Assembly: GCA_026874595.1 (NCBI GenBank)
Contig: CM049306.1
Span: 110,436,142 to 110,500,141 of the forward strand
Reading direction: 5' to 3'
Length of the DNA: 64,000 nucleotides
Origin: Sipunculus nudus
Lineage: Eukaryota; Annelida; Sipuncula; Golfingiida; Sipunculidae
How positions within the stretch are numbered: the first letter of the stretch is position 1; each line of letters starts with the position of its first letter. Below the pieces are notes generated by a model. That model was not told where the DNA came from. It did not search any database and saw only the letters and a program-made list of their open reading frames with translations. Positions 1 through 12,130 of this stretch are shown here, piece after piece. The translations under genes were made by a program, and so were the position numbers.

Positions 1-2400
1 TATATTTTATTCAATTTTTCGATTTTTTTTTTTTCTCTTTTTTTTAGACCTTTAAGGATGCTGTCATCTGTTAACGTGGCTCAAATTGTAACAACTGGAC
101 CTAGAATCTTCATTCTTGTCATGCAAGGAGGCCCATGAAAAGTGTCTGTGGAAACCTGAAATTAGGTCTCTGTTACCCATATCCTTCAAGCTATAGGACT
201 CGGAAGTATCCCTCAGAATAATGGAAAATTTGATACAAAAGCTGAAGTATCTGAACAACTAATGCAGAGATCACCATGATTTTTTGCATGGATATTGACC
301 ATTAAGTGTTTTTATTAGTTTCTGCTGACTGGTGGAGCCACCTGTATTTTTTTTAAAGTCTATGCAGTCTATATCTCAAAGTCTATTTTTGAGATATATA
401 AATACAGACACAATCTTGGACTGTTGGTTTAATCTGTTTGATGCTTCAGTTGAATGGGTATATACTACCATTCAGATGATAAAATTTCCTTTTGCGAATC
501 TCTTCCCAGTCAGCTGAGCGTCATGACCCATGGGTCACTTGTTGTTTTTAGATTTCTAAAACCTGCCGTTGACCTGCTCGTTAAAACAACATAAAGCGCA
601 TAATTTGTGTCAGATATCTCTGAATTTTTTTTGTGACTGGTCAAGGGAATCCAGAGAATGTAAAAATTCCATAGATATCTAAATTCCCTATACGACAAAT
701 ATTTACGTCCTTGATCCTATATGTATACACGATTCATACAGTTATAGTACTATACTATGGTATATGTATGAAGTTCACACAGGTATTGTACACAAATGTT
801 CGACTGTGACCCGTTTCTTTCAGAACATTGGCCAAAGGGCAAGTTTTAGTTATATGGCCTCGACCTGTCATCCCGGCTGTGTCTGTGTGTGTATATCTAC
901 ATGTGGCATTGAACCAGGATAGTATAGTGTCATAATCTGGGAATCCGTGACCATCTTGTTCGTTCTTTTCTTTTAGTTGAAAATTGGCTTTTATGTACCT
1001 TTGGAAAGTGACTGTAAATCCGCTAGAGCCCTATAATTAAAAATGGCGGCAGACACTAATTTGAAAAAAAAGTAATATCTCTGGCACATGTATGTTAGCA
1101 AGTCAATAATTTCTCATTCCGGCTAATTATGGCAAGACAAGTTCACTGCAAGGGTATTTTTAGTGTTTCGAGATCATCATAACCTTTAAATTTAAAATGG
1201 AGGCCGACGCCATCTTGATAAAATTAAATATGTATTTTTACAACGAGATCAACGAGCAGGACGAATGAGGTTTCGTTGTCTATTAATTGTTGCATGAAAG
1301 ATCCATCTACATAGTTATTGTTGAGTTTTTCAGGACTTCCCCAGAAATCATATATCATATATGGCTGCTGATACTATCTTTGAAATGATATTAATAACAG
1401 TCTCTTGAACTGCCTTACTATTAAATATTTTGTAATAAAATTCCTCGCATATGAATGAGAAGGGATTTGCTTTAAACCTCTAATTATTCTTGATGACATT
1501 TTGTGAAATGTCATCGTAAGGGGGTCAATAAGTACATGACATCTAATTTTTTTTAATGGCGTATATTTACTTAGGAGTGTTATACAAATTATAAGTATCA
1601 AGGATCACATAGTTCTCTCTCGTTAATTGTTGGGACGGATGCAAATGTGAAAAGAGATGCAGTTTGCTTGTGATAGCATGTTTTCTTACAGTACGAAAGC
1701 TATAAAATCTGCAGATCTTGACCCCAGGAAAGGGGTAGGGGCAAAATAACCTATATAACCCCAAATGTATTCCAAGTAATGGGTCCGAGGGATTAACAAA
1801 TGTGCGACATTTAATTTTAATTAAAAAGTATTTTCTTCTCTATTTTCTTAATTGAAAACTTTTATCCATGCAGGCTATTCATTTAAAGTATTATACCTAT
1901 TATTAATGCAATATTCAAGGCAAATAACGTTTCTCCGCAATCAGGTGCAAGGTGATAAGATAAAAAAACTTTTCCTTAGAAAATCTGGTACTTATCAAAG
2001 CTTATTAAAAGGGTAACAGTAGAGGATGGGTTAAAGTCTGATTTCACTCAGAATCTCGTCCGACAATCTGTACTCCTGGTCTTCAGGCCTGCTCATTTTT
2101 GTAACTTCATTAAACTCCCTGGGCATCATGCCTTCGAAGACGCAATAGGTTTATCTGTTCTACATTTTGCAGATGTCCACTAACCATCACTCTTGGGTGT
2201 AGAGGGCTCGCTCTTGTGTTAAAGACTTTGACAAAGTGTCTTAGCGAGGAAGGTGCCCATAATCACGTTAATGTATTGTAAATATAAATTTACTGGGACC
2301 TTAGACAGCTAAACTATTTCTGCTAGGAGCTTATAATTAATCATTTCCCCCTTACAACCTTAATTTGTTTTGAACTCATGGAAACAATACTCGTCTCTGG
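1..2400. other. noncoding, no feature identified
   Basis: AT-rich sequence with no ORF that looks coding on either strand. A strong polypyrimidine tract followed by AG lies at about 30-47, but the frames after it close quickly. No recognisable repeat array or RNA gene was seen. Confidence 0.5.
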
Positions 2401-2404
2401 TTTT

Positions 2405-2755
2405 CATATTTTATTCACACACTCCATAATATGCATTATAAAACGTAAAAAAAACACACTACGCACTATAAAACTTTAAAAAACACATACTCCACACTAT
2501 GCATTTTATAACTTAAAAAATCACACACACACACAACACTACGCATTATAAAACTTTAAAAAAAACACACACATTACGCACTATAAAACTTTAAAAAAAC
2601 ATATACTCCACATACCCATTATAAAACTTTAAAAAAAACACGTACTCCAAACTACGCATTATAAATTAAAAAAAAAATACATACTCTACACTACGCATTA
2701 TAAAACTTTACAAAAACACAGTACACACTACGCATTTTAAAACTTAAAAAAAAAA
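2405..2755. repeat. degenerate A-rich minisatellite
   Basis: About eight imperfect units of roughly 40-50 bp. Each combines an ACACA-rich stretch, TACTCCACACTACGCATTAT and a TAAAACTTTAAAAAA run. Unit length varies mainly in the A and CA runs, which suggests replication slippage. Confidence 0.8.
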
Positions 2756-2759
2756 CTCA

Positions 2760-4855
2760 TTGCTGTTACAAAGTTGATTACAGTGAGATAGGCCTAAGAA
2801 AGTTTATACAGTGCCCAATCAAACAGGTTATCGTATTATTATAAACTTTTATAGCATGCCCTCATACTTTTGTTCATATAGAAATGATAAATAACCTTAT
2901 CTTCCATTAATAATAGATTAGTCATTTATTAATAATTTAACGGCCTCTCTACAATGGATATTGCCAAAGTTGAAGTTATAAAAAAAATGCTTACAGGTAC
3001 GGAACTTTTGTGCACTGCTTGAGATTTTAATCGGTAATATAAGCTAATTTTATTCAGTTCAGATGTAGATATAAAATACAGATAAATGTCGTGCTGTTGT
3101 CAGAATGACAATAAATCAGAGTAAATGACAATGAAAAAAAAAGTTGATGCTTTATATTAATATGAATCAAGCTTTGACTTAAAGATTTCAAAGGTAAAAT
3201 GTTATATGTATTACACAAAGTAATAACAAATAGCACAATGCCAAAGCAATTAAACACTTAGTATTCATCTGGCTTTCTGACATACCTTCCTGTTACACAA
3301 ATCAGTAAAATTTTTAAGAGAAGCACCAGTTATTCTCTCAGAAATACTTTTGATTCGGTAAGGGTGTTTAAGTTCCATCACAGTGAGTTCTTTTAACAAA
3401 GCTATGTACGTCAACACTCTCAACGAATAAACCATATATTTAGCATTGTTTCATCAACATTTAACTCTCTCAATTTCAATAAAAGCTACAATCACTTCAG
3501 AGATTCGCCGATTGCTGCAATAATGTTATTTGACCATTTAAGATAATTTTTCATTATAGTCCCAAAGTATCTGAATTTGTTTACTTTTTCAACCCTGGTT
3601 CCCCTAGAAGTACTTTATTCATTGGATTGCGCCTGTTCCTAAAGTCTTTTGTTTTCGTTGCATTCAATAGTAAGTTGTGGTTTCAAAATTTCAAGTTCCA
3701 CAATCTCTGTTCTGGATATCATCTCGTCATCATTACCTATGAGACCAAGAAAACTGAATCAACAACATATTTTGCAATTATTCAGCTTTCAGAGTTTGCC
3801 CTGCAATCACTGGTATATATTGTTTGTTAACAGTATAGTGGAGATATTCCTGGCAACCCAAGTGTTACTGGTAAGAACATTTAGAGTATGTACAGCTGTT
3901 GATAAACACAAACAATGATTATACATTATAAATCCATTGTACAATGAATGGCACATAGAGACTGTTGAGTTTTCGGTACACAAGCAAGAGTTATTTACTC
4001 TCTGAGATCTTACTAAATTTACAACCTCTGAATGGTAAGAAAAATGGCGCCGGTGAAAAAGTATAGGTACCTTTCTTATATGATTTCACTCAAATTATAT
4101 TGTCTAGTCTGCTATTAACAGATAACAAGTATTAACTATTTAGGAATAAATCAGGAACGTCTGTGTTTTGCCTCCTAAATTGTAACACATTAAAATAATG
4201 AAACCATTGTGCACTGCTCTAATAATTAAACACAAATAATGCATGCAATCTTTTCCCTTGTTAATGCCTTTTTAATTATATAGAAGACTTTCGTCTTTTT
4301 TCCAGTTAACCATTATAAATTCTTATAAAAGAATGCGAAAACAGAACCGAAAGCACTTAGAGAGCGCCGACCTCCGCCATGGCAGCTCATTACCCCCATA
4401 TGACATTGTCAGAAATGCAACATTTTTCCTTTAAAACACTGTTTAAAGTTTCTGGATCCAGATTGTGATTCGGATCATCCCAAAATTTTGTCGATTGTTC
4501 CTTGTACCATTACCGAGCCATCTTGAACATATTATAGAAACAGATATTATTGTCTTGTGCAAACAATGTATACTAAATTGATTTTGGATTGTTTTTACAT
4601 TTATACAATATTAAAGAAGCCAGAGATTTATTACATTATTAGGAGTTTCAACATTATCCTCTAATAAAACAAATTTATTATTAGTTATAATTTTTACTAT
4701 AATCATAGTCATAGTCATGATAATAGCATAAAGACATTAATATGGGTTCTAAAATCGATTTTAAAAAAATAAATTTATGTAAATCTCGAACATTTTGTTG
4801 CACAATGAAACACTGACATGCTGCTCGATAGATTTATCTATTCACCTGTGACTGA
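2760..4855. other. noncoding, no feature identified
   Basis: AT-rich, with scattered short homopolymers. The short ORFs here (for example around 3627-3918) have no domain-like composition and no good flanking splice sites. Nothing else was recognised. Confidence 0.5.
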
Positions 4856-4860
4856 GCGTC

Positions 4861-6658
4861 CTATAATCATGTATACCTGACTTGAGTAAAACATTCGGCT
4901 GTCTCCGGCTGTCCTATAATCATGTGTACTGTCTTGAGTAAAACATTCGGCTGTCTCCGGCTGTCCTATAATCATGTGTATCTGTCTTGAGTAAAACATT
5001 CGGCTGTCTCCGGCTGTCCTATAATCATGTGTACCTGTCTTGAGTAAAACATTCGGCTGTCTCCGGCTGTCCTATAATCATGTGTACCTGTCTTGAGTAA
5101 AACATTCGGCTGTCTCCGGCTGTCCTATAATCATGTGTACCTGTCTTGAGTAAAACATTCGGCTCTCTCCGGCTGTCCTATAATCATGTATACCTGTCTT
5201 GAGTAAAACATTCGGCTGTCTCCGGCTGTCCTATAATCATGTGTACCTGTCTTGAGTAAAACATCCGGCTGTCTCCGGCTGTCCTATAATCATGTGTACC
5301 TGTCTTGAGTAAAACATCCGGCTGTCTCCGGCTGTCCTATAATCATGTGTACCTGTCTTGAGTAAAACATTCGGCTGTCTCCGGCTGTCCTATAATCATG
5401 TGTACCTGTCTTGAGTAAAACATTCGGCTGTCTCCGGCTGTCCTATAATCATGTGTACCTGTCTTGAGTAAAACATTCGGCTGTCTCCGGCTGTCCTATA
5501 ATCATGTGTACCTGTCTTGAGTAAAACATTCGGCTGTCTCCGGCTGTCCTATAATCATGTGTACCTGTCTTGAGTAAAACATTCGGCTGTCTCCGGCTGC
5601 CCTATAATCATGTGTACCTGTCTTGAGTAAAACATTCGGCTGTCTCCGGCTGTCCTATAATCATGTGTACCTGTCTTGAGCAAAACATTCGGCTGTCTCC
5701 GGCTGTCCTATAATCATGTGTACCTGTCTTGAGTAAAACATTCGGCTGTCTCCGGCTGTCCTATAATCATGTGTACCTGTCTTGAGTAAAACATTCGGCT
5801 GTCTCCGGCTGTCCTATAATCATGTGTACCTGTCTTGAGTAAAACATCCGGCTGTCTCCGGCTTTCCTATAATCATGTGTACCTGTCTTGAGTAAAACAT
5901 CCGGCTGTCTCCGGCTGTCCTATAATCATGTGTACCTGTCTTGAGTAAAACATTCGGCTGTCTCCGGCTGTCCTATAATCATGTGTACCTGTCTTGAGTA
6001 AAACATTCGGCTGTCTCCGGCTGTCCTATAATCATGTGTACCTGTCTTGAGTAAAACATTCGGCTGTCTCCGGCTGTCCTATAATCATGTGTACCTGTCT
6101 TGAGTAAAACATTCGGCTGTCTCCGGCTGTCCTATAATCATGTGTACCTGTCTTGAGTAAAACATTCGGCTGTCTCCGGCTGTCCTATAATCATGTGTAC
6201 CTGTCTTGAGTAAAACATCCGGCTGTCTCCGGCTGTCCTATAATCATGTGTACCTGTCTTGAGTAAAACATTCGGCTGTCTCCGGCTGTCCTATAATCAT
6301 GTGTACCTGTCTTGAGTAAAACATTCGGCTGTCTCCGGCTGTCCTATAATCATGTGTACCTGTCTTGAGTAAAACATCCGGCTGTCTCCGGCTGTCCTAT
6401 AATCATGTGTACCTGTCTTGAGTAAAACATCCGGCTGTCTCCGGCTGTCCTATAATCATGAGTACCTGTCTTGAGTAAAACATTCGGCTGTCTCCGGCAG
6501 TCCTATAATCATGTGTACCTGTCTTGAGTAAAACATTCGGCTGTCTCCGGCTGTCCTATAATCATGTGTACCTGTCTTGAGTAAAACATTCGGCTGTCTC
6601 CGGCTGTCCTATAATCATGTATACCTGTCTTGAGTAAAACATTCGGCTCTCTCCGCTG
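4861..6658. repeat. 53-bp minisatellite, 34 copies
   Basis: A highly homogeneous head-to-tail array. The plus-strand unit starts CTATAATCATGTGTACCTGT and ends CTCCGGCTGTC. Counting unit starts from 4861 to 6609 gives exactly 33 intervals of 53 bp with a single 1-bp deletion (unit 2). Units are near identical; the commonest variant is ACATCC for ACATTC. GTATAC in place of GTGTAC occurs in the first unit, one near 5190 and the last. On the minus strand each unit contains ACTCAAGACAG followed by GTACAC, matching the end of the exon-like ORF at the right edge. The homogeneity argues for recent expansion. Confidence 0.97.
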
Positions 6659-6790
6659 GCGACCCGTAGTGGATCCCCGGAAAGTCTATAACAGAGTCTT
6701 CCTCTGCCATCTCGCACCCTTCACATATCCATGTACAGTTTCTTTCACCTAAATCGTCCTGCTGATTTGATACGTATACTAATGTGAAAC
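6625..6790 (-). CDS. candidate exon next to the 53-bp array
   Basis: A minus-strand open frame with coding-like composition, including CTWICEGCEMAEEDSVIDF and GIHYGSPAERAECF. It ends in CAAGACAG followed by GTATACATG, a plausible splice donor at 6624/6625. The 5' boundary is unclear: AG candidates occur near 6766-6770 as a CAGCAG tandem and again slightly upstream, but the pyrimidine tract is weak. The 3' end of the exon and the donor are the last copy of the adjacent 53-bp array. I do not recognise the protein; the clustered cysteines suggest a small secreted or zinc-binding segment, which is a guess. No partner exon was found. Confidence 0.35.
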
Positions 6791-7479
6791 TGCTGATTAA
6801 ACATTTATGTAACAATTATCAAACAATTATGTATGTAATCAATAGAGTTTGGTGATTAGGTTGTAAAACAGTGTTTATCAAGCACAAATGCGCGAAATAA
6901 GTTAAGCAGAGAGACAGGACAATGATAACATTCCTGTAATGTACATTGGCGGTTTGCGTTGCTTTGTAAATTAGGGTAAATATGCAAAATGATTCTTTTT
7001 CAATCGCCCTCATGACTCACGTTGTATATTATGATAATTTTAAGACCATTACAAACAAATCCTATTTACGCTTACCGGTATGTATCATAAAGTCATAAAT
7101 ACCTGCTAAGTTCGTTTTTAATTACATATAGAACCAAAAAATATGCAATTAAGTTAATTATATTGTTTTAGCAAATAAAGAATTGATGGTCACAGATCAA
7201 TCTAATAATTAAAGTATCATCCGCAGTATCGGATAAAGATATGTTTATCTCATGGTTATATAATGGTTATATTTTCGCAAATTTTCTCATTAAATATGCA
7301 AAATATGACTTCTCCCCTCAGCTAATTGGATTCTGCATTACGGCAAATACACATGAGTCAACCAGGACACCTTTGACGCCCCGTCATAAATAAATATAAT
7401 AAGAAGCATTCCTACATACTATATTTTGTCTAAACTACGGTATACTGAAAATATAATCACCAAGTTTTCTCAAATTATA

Positions 7480-7480
<1 letters not shown>
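6791..7480. other. noncoding, no feature identified
   Basis: AT-rich sequence between the array and the AT microsatellite. No supported gene or repeat. Confidence 0.5.

Positions 7481-7481
<1 letters not shown>

Positions 7482-7538
<57 letters not shown>
7482..7538. repeat. (AT)n microsatellite
   Basis: Uninterrupted alternating AT for about 57 bp. Confidence 0.98.
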
Positions 7539-7539
<1 letters not shown>

Positions 7540-8219
7540 TACATACTGCCCTTATCGTGACTCGTGCACACACTCGTGAGAGTACCAGCCGGATCTCTTC
7601 AGATTTACCTTCGCTTATCATCGACTTGGACCTAAGGTTGCGTCAATACCTTATGACTGATAAAGATTATCATTTAATCAATATAATTGATATTCGTAGT
7701 TGTAAGAGTAGACTCACTCGATGATTATATACAAATACAGAAATACATGAATCAATTATCCGCAAGTAGTCACGGTGCAGATTATACACAAATACAAAAC
7801 CACGGGGGTCACGAGGGGTAGTTCATCAGCTGTCCTCATCCAAGTGCTCCCTCAGCCAGATTAAATCTAACTCTCTATTGGTCCTGCTATAGAATCTTAT
7901 GAATACACATAAGAGTTCACACTACATTAATCACCCATATATACATATTATTTTTTTTTATCGTTTACAAAACTTGGTCTTAAAGAGAATTAAAGGGCGA
8001 CTTTCAAGCCGACGTTATTTAATGGTGCATTTATGTATAGGTAGCTTTATTAACATCTGGCCCTGACCGATGCGAGCGCTTCTCTCCTACCCAGAAAATG
8101 ATCCCATAAAAATCGCTAGTCACGTTTCAGACTCGATAGAAACCTTGTTAAACCTTTTAATAACCATTGGAAATTATCTAATTTACCGGTACTTGACTTT
8201 ACCAGTTCATTCTAAAATA
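7539..8219. other. noncoding, no feature identified
   Basis: Ordinary AT-rich sequence. The short plus-strand ORF starting near 8070 has no recognisable features and runs into the adjacent repeat block. Confidence 0.45.
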
Positions 8220-8234
8220 AACAATATACCTTCA

Positions 8235-8378
8235 TGTTTTGTCAGAACCCGGCTTATACTAAGGGTTTGTCAGCCCCCGGCCTATAATTAGTGTTTTGTT
8301 TGCCCTCGGCCTCTGCATGCTTAATGTTTTATCAACCCCCAACCTACACTTAAAGTTTTGTCAGCCCCCGTCCTACAC
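8235..8378. repeat. degenerate ~30-bp GTCAGCCCCCGGCCTATA repeat
   Basis: Four to five diverged units of the form TTTTGTCAGCCCCCGGCCTA followed by TACTTAATG. The same unit recurs at 16218-16500, about 8 kb away. Confidence 0.8.
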
Positions 8379-8655
8379 TCTTAGCAAAAAAGGTTCTTTA
8401 TGGAACCCCTAGGGGTCATATCGTTACACCTTCCTTTACTCTATGAAGTCTTCCTACCCCGGCATATAGAGCTTAACCTGGGGTATCGGCAAACTGGGTT
8501 TATCCCTTGATCAGACAGGCACCATTTTTCAAGCCTGAACAGCATGCTCCCTATCATGCATGCTCTTGACAGTACCAGTGTCTGCACAGTGTCTGTTTAC
8601 CCACTTAGAATGCCAGGAGTCACCGCTGTCCCCAACATGAACTTTGTCAAGCTAA

Positions 8656-9501
8656 AGCCGGGTTCACACTACACACATATGCTTGCAGACCCTGGCCAGT
8701 GGTCATTTAAAGATTTTGCTGACAGTGTGTTCAGACTCCAGATTTGTGTCAGTGGACATGCATGTTTATATCCCATTTTGGTATTAGCTTAAATTAAAAG
8801 AAGTTAAAAAGAATGAATAAAATATGTAAATTTATCTGGGCAGTGGTATGATCTGAAAAGGTGAATTGGTATGAAGATAATTTTATATAGGAAATTTATA
8901 TTTATAAATCACTTATTAAAAAATAATATTCACAATGTAATGAAATTTTGAGTTAATGAGAATTACATTTTTTCACAGACCTGTATCCAATAATGTTAAC
9001 CAGGATATTCTAAATAAATGGAATTATTAAACAGTAGTATAAATTAGTATGAAATTTTTTTTTATGATTGTTTTTAACTGTTCCTCTCTAAATTTGATTC
9101 ACCACAGATATCACTAAAATAAACTTATGTAAGGTTTTATCAATTCTTAAATCTGATCCTGAATAAAGCGGAAACAATATCAGATATCAATGATATATAT
9201 AATAATGTTAAAGACTTTGAAAAAACAAATTGTTGTTCTGATATTACCTCTAATTTCACGAATATGACTCTATTTTCTTCCCTTTTTGGTAGTACACACA
9301 GTGGATTTATGCCTTGTAAATCATTAAAATCTATTTTAGGCCTAATGTATTAGCAGAAGTGTCCTTAAGAATAGGCCGAAGCTCTATTTCTCCCCGACAT
9401 CAGAGAAAGCATCAGTTACATGTCTTTTACCTATTCACACAAGCAGATTTCTGCATGAAGACTGGTGTTGGCGGACTTAAGTATAGAGTGTGAGCCCAGC
9501 T
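8656..9501 (+). mobile_element. nonautonomous DNA transposon, copy 1 (TAA duplication)
   Basis: An 846-bp element with imperfect terminal inverted repeats: AGCCGGGTTCACACT on the left and AGTGTGAGCCCAGCT on the right. It is flanked on both sides by TAA (8653-8655 and 9502-9504). A 3-bp TWA-type target duplication is the hallmark of PIF/Harbinger elements, so that superfamily is the likeliest mobiliser. The inside is AT-rich and encodes nothing recognisable; the small ORF at 8544-8792 straddles the left end and is not credible. A second copy lies inverted at 12131-13108. Confidence 0.8.
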
Positions 9502-9504
9502 TAA

Positions 9505-9996
9505 GGAGGGATAGTGTCATCATGCATGAACTCTAAAATATATTTCATATTTGAAGAAAAATTATCATGTATGGAACTATTTTAATAAAAAATGTGCAGG
9601 AGTTCAGGCATGTGCAAGTGAAAATGTGAAGTAGCACAATAGTTTTTTTTTTCATATTCCATTACACACTTAGAGTTGGAGGAAAGGCAGAATGAGTGAT
9701 ATAGAACAGAATACTAGGAGCTAAGCTTTCATAGATGAAGAATATTTTTCATATGTAATGGTAAAAGTAGAAATTGATATATCTCGATCTTAAAAAAATA
9801 TTGTTTGCACATTTTTACAAAAAATGGATCAAACATGACCAAAATCTAATCAGGTGAGCAGATCCATAAGATACACGTGCTATATTGATCAGAAGTGATT
9901 CCAGGTAATGTTGTTTAGATGACCATAAAACAAATTAAATGAATTTTGACTTTATTTTGAAAGACCTTTTTGCATATTTTTAGGTAACATACAGTG

Positions 9997-10040
<44 letters not shown>

Positions 10041-10740
10041 TAACAACAAAAGATATATCGTATCTGTCCAGGATTGCTATGGTTTAGAATTATACAATAT
10101 CTTGATTAAATTCAGCAATGCGCTAATGCCAGAGTGCACATAATACTGACATCCAAAACAGTGTTACAATATTGCCATAATTTAGTCCAGGAGGGCAGAG
10201 CTTCTTTGCCAATGGCTGAAGGATCCATGTTCTAGATAAAATGATGATAATTTATACCAATTTTACTTATTAAAATAATTAGTGGAGCTTTCCTTCATCC
10301 TCGCATTTGTGTAATGTATTTAAAGACTTATTTTCAACATCTCTCACACTCTGAAATTCGGAGACAGGAGACATTCAATATGTCCCCCCCCCCCTTTTAC
10401 TCCCATGTTCCTGAATTACTCCTAAATAATAAATAGTATTTATGTAGCACCAAAACTCCAATCGTCTGACTCACAGTGCTAAGACACACATATACACTTA
10501 TCAGCTTATTTTCTATTGACAACTTTAATAGACATAAAGAAATGGTAACAAACATCTTGCATCTAAAATGTATATTGTGTACCGGCAGTGAATTTTATAA
10601 TGTGGTCTGTCATGGCCATTTGATTATATAAGAGGCTGTTTGAGCCTGGTACAGTCCAGCACCGACCGTGTCACTTATATTAACTAACAATTTAATACTT
10701 GTATCACAGAAGTTATTTTTACCTTTAATATAAATTTGCC
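9505..10740. other. noncoding with AT microsatellite and poly-C tract
   Basis: No gene recognised. It holds an (AT)n run at 9999-10039 and a C tract near 10384-10396. Otherwise it is unremarkable AT-rich DNA. Confidence 0.5.
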
Positions 10741-10744
10741 AATG

Positions 10745-11720
10745 TCGTTCCAGTTTCTAAATAGGATGACCCACGAATATTGAAAAATTATAGACCTGTT
10801 AGAATTTTATGTACCATCTCTAAACTCTTTGAAAAACTAATAAATGCCCAACTTAAATACTTCCTAGACGTCATCTTAAATAACTCAGCTTTCTGCATTT
10901 AGACAAAATTATAATTGTCCATCGGTACTTCTGGAGGCCATTGAAGAGGGGGGGGGAATAGACACAGGTCAGGTAGTTTGCCTTGTCCTTATATAGACTT
11001 ATCCAAGGCCTTCGATCGTATGCCACACGCCTTTCTGATAGCAAAACTTCATATGTATATGGTATGACATAAAAAACAGTAAAATTGATGGCCAGTTAAC
11101 TAACCGTAATCAGTGTGTCAAAATTGGTACTGATATAAGTAACTGGCAACCTATTTATAAAGGTGTATACCTCAAGGCAGTACTATGTAATATATCTGTC
11201 AGAGACGAGATTGAAATCCAGGCGGATTTTAAATTTGCCTGGACGAGATTGCAAAAGTGATCTCGCTTAGGCGATATATTTAATATATTTGTCAAAGACG
11301 AGATTGAAATCTAGGCGGATTTTAAATTTGCCTAGACGAGATTGCAATTGTGATCTCACCAAGGCGAGATTGCGATTGTGTTCTTGGCTAGATAGATTTT
11401 AAACCCGCCTAGGCGAGACTGAGATTGTGATCTCGCCTAGGCGAGATTAAAATCCATCATGGAGCAGGCCAGGATTTTAATCTCGCCTAGGTACCTCAAG
11501 TGTATCAAGTGTGTTACTGGGATAAGGCTTCTAAATTAACTCTAGTAAAAATTTTGTAACCTCTATTTTTAACTACTGCCCCATTGTTTGGCACTGTGTA
11601 CTATGAAGAATCAACAGAGTCTTGAGAGTATTCAGCACAGGGCATTGGGACTTGTTTATAAAAAGAAAAATTTAACATATAATGACATGTTAGAGAATTC
11701 AGTGAGGTGACCGTTGTGAT
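10745..11720 (+). pseudogene. decayed non-LTR reverse transcriptase, interrupted
   Basis: Three separate pieces of a reverse transcriptase are readable in shifting plus-strand frames. About 10770-10860 gives NYRPVRILCTISKLFEKLIN, the classical N-terminal RT motif. About 10990-11050 gives DLSKAFDRMPHAFLIAKL, the box with the first catalytic aspartate. About 11130-11180 gives a degraded QGS box. The frame then breaks at a repeat block (11195-11495), and RT thumb-like sequence resumes at about 11570-11700 (NQQSLESIQHRALGLVYKKK). Stops and frameshifts make it nonfunctional. It resembles CR1/jockey-type elements, and orientation agrees across the pieces. Confidence 0.75.
11195..11495. repeat. CCTAGG-rich block with 20-bp perfect hairpin
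   Basis: Two direct copies of a roughly 90-bp unit (GAGATTGAAATC, AGGCGGATTTTAAATTTGCC, GACGAGATTGCA) are followed by several TCGCCTAGGCGA palindromes. The block ends in a perfect inverted repeat: CCTAGGCGAGATTAAAATCC at 11436-11455 and its complement at 11472-11491, with a 16-bp spacer. It splits the reverse transcriptase relic, so it either inserted there or expanded there. Confidence 0.85.
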
Positions 11721-12127
11721 ATGCATATAGGGGTATACAGACGGCATTGTTAGAATGCTGAGGATCATAGTAGTTTTTTTTTTGTTTCAAGAACATAAAT
11801 TAAGTCACTTAATATTTTAGATAATGATTCCTTCAGAGAGCTTATTTTGAATTTTTATACAATATGGGAAAGGGACATCCTCTACCAAGGCCTTCCCTCA
11901 AATAAAATGTCAGCTTCCCTTCTTTAGTACATGTATAACTATCAAGTTTAAAAGAAAAAAACAACTTATACATCTAATAAATGCCTTCAGCAGTAAAACT
12001 GCTATTTTAAAGTATCTTAGAAATTCTGTTTGGCACCAGTGTCGTGGGTATTCCTTTCGAATGGCCACTTCCTAGTGACAAGGCTGCTTGGTTCCTGTTG
12101 ATATGAAACAGCTGCAGAGAAGATCAC
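11721..12127. other. noncoding; possible further retrotransposon debris
   Basis: No readable frame. It may hold the decayed 3' end of the RT relic, but nothing is diagnostic. Confidence 0.4.
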
Positions 12128-12130
12128 TTA

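Noticed and set aside
48-160. A possible GIMAP/AIG1-like exon fragment reading VAQIVTTGPRIFILVMQGGP after a strong pyrimidine tract and AG.
   Set aside because: Only about 20 residues resemble the family, the frame ends at once, and nothing downstream in any frame continues the domain.
4861-6658. CRISPR array.
   Set aside because: The repeats are directly adjacent with no unique spacers, and the window is clearly eukaryotic.
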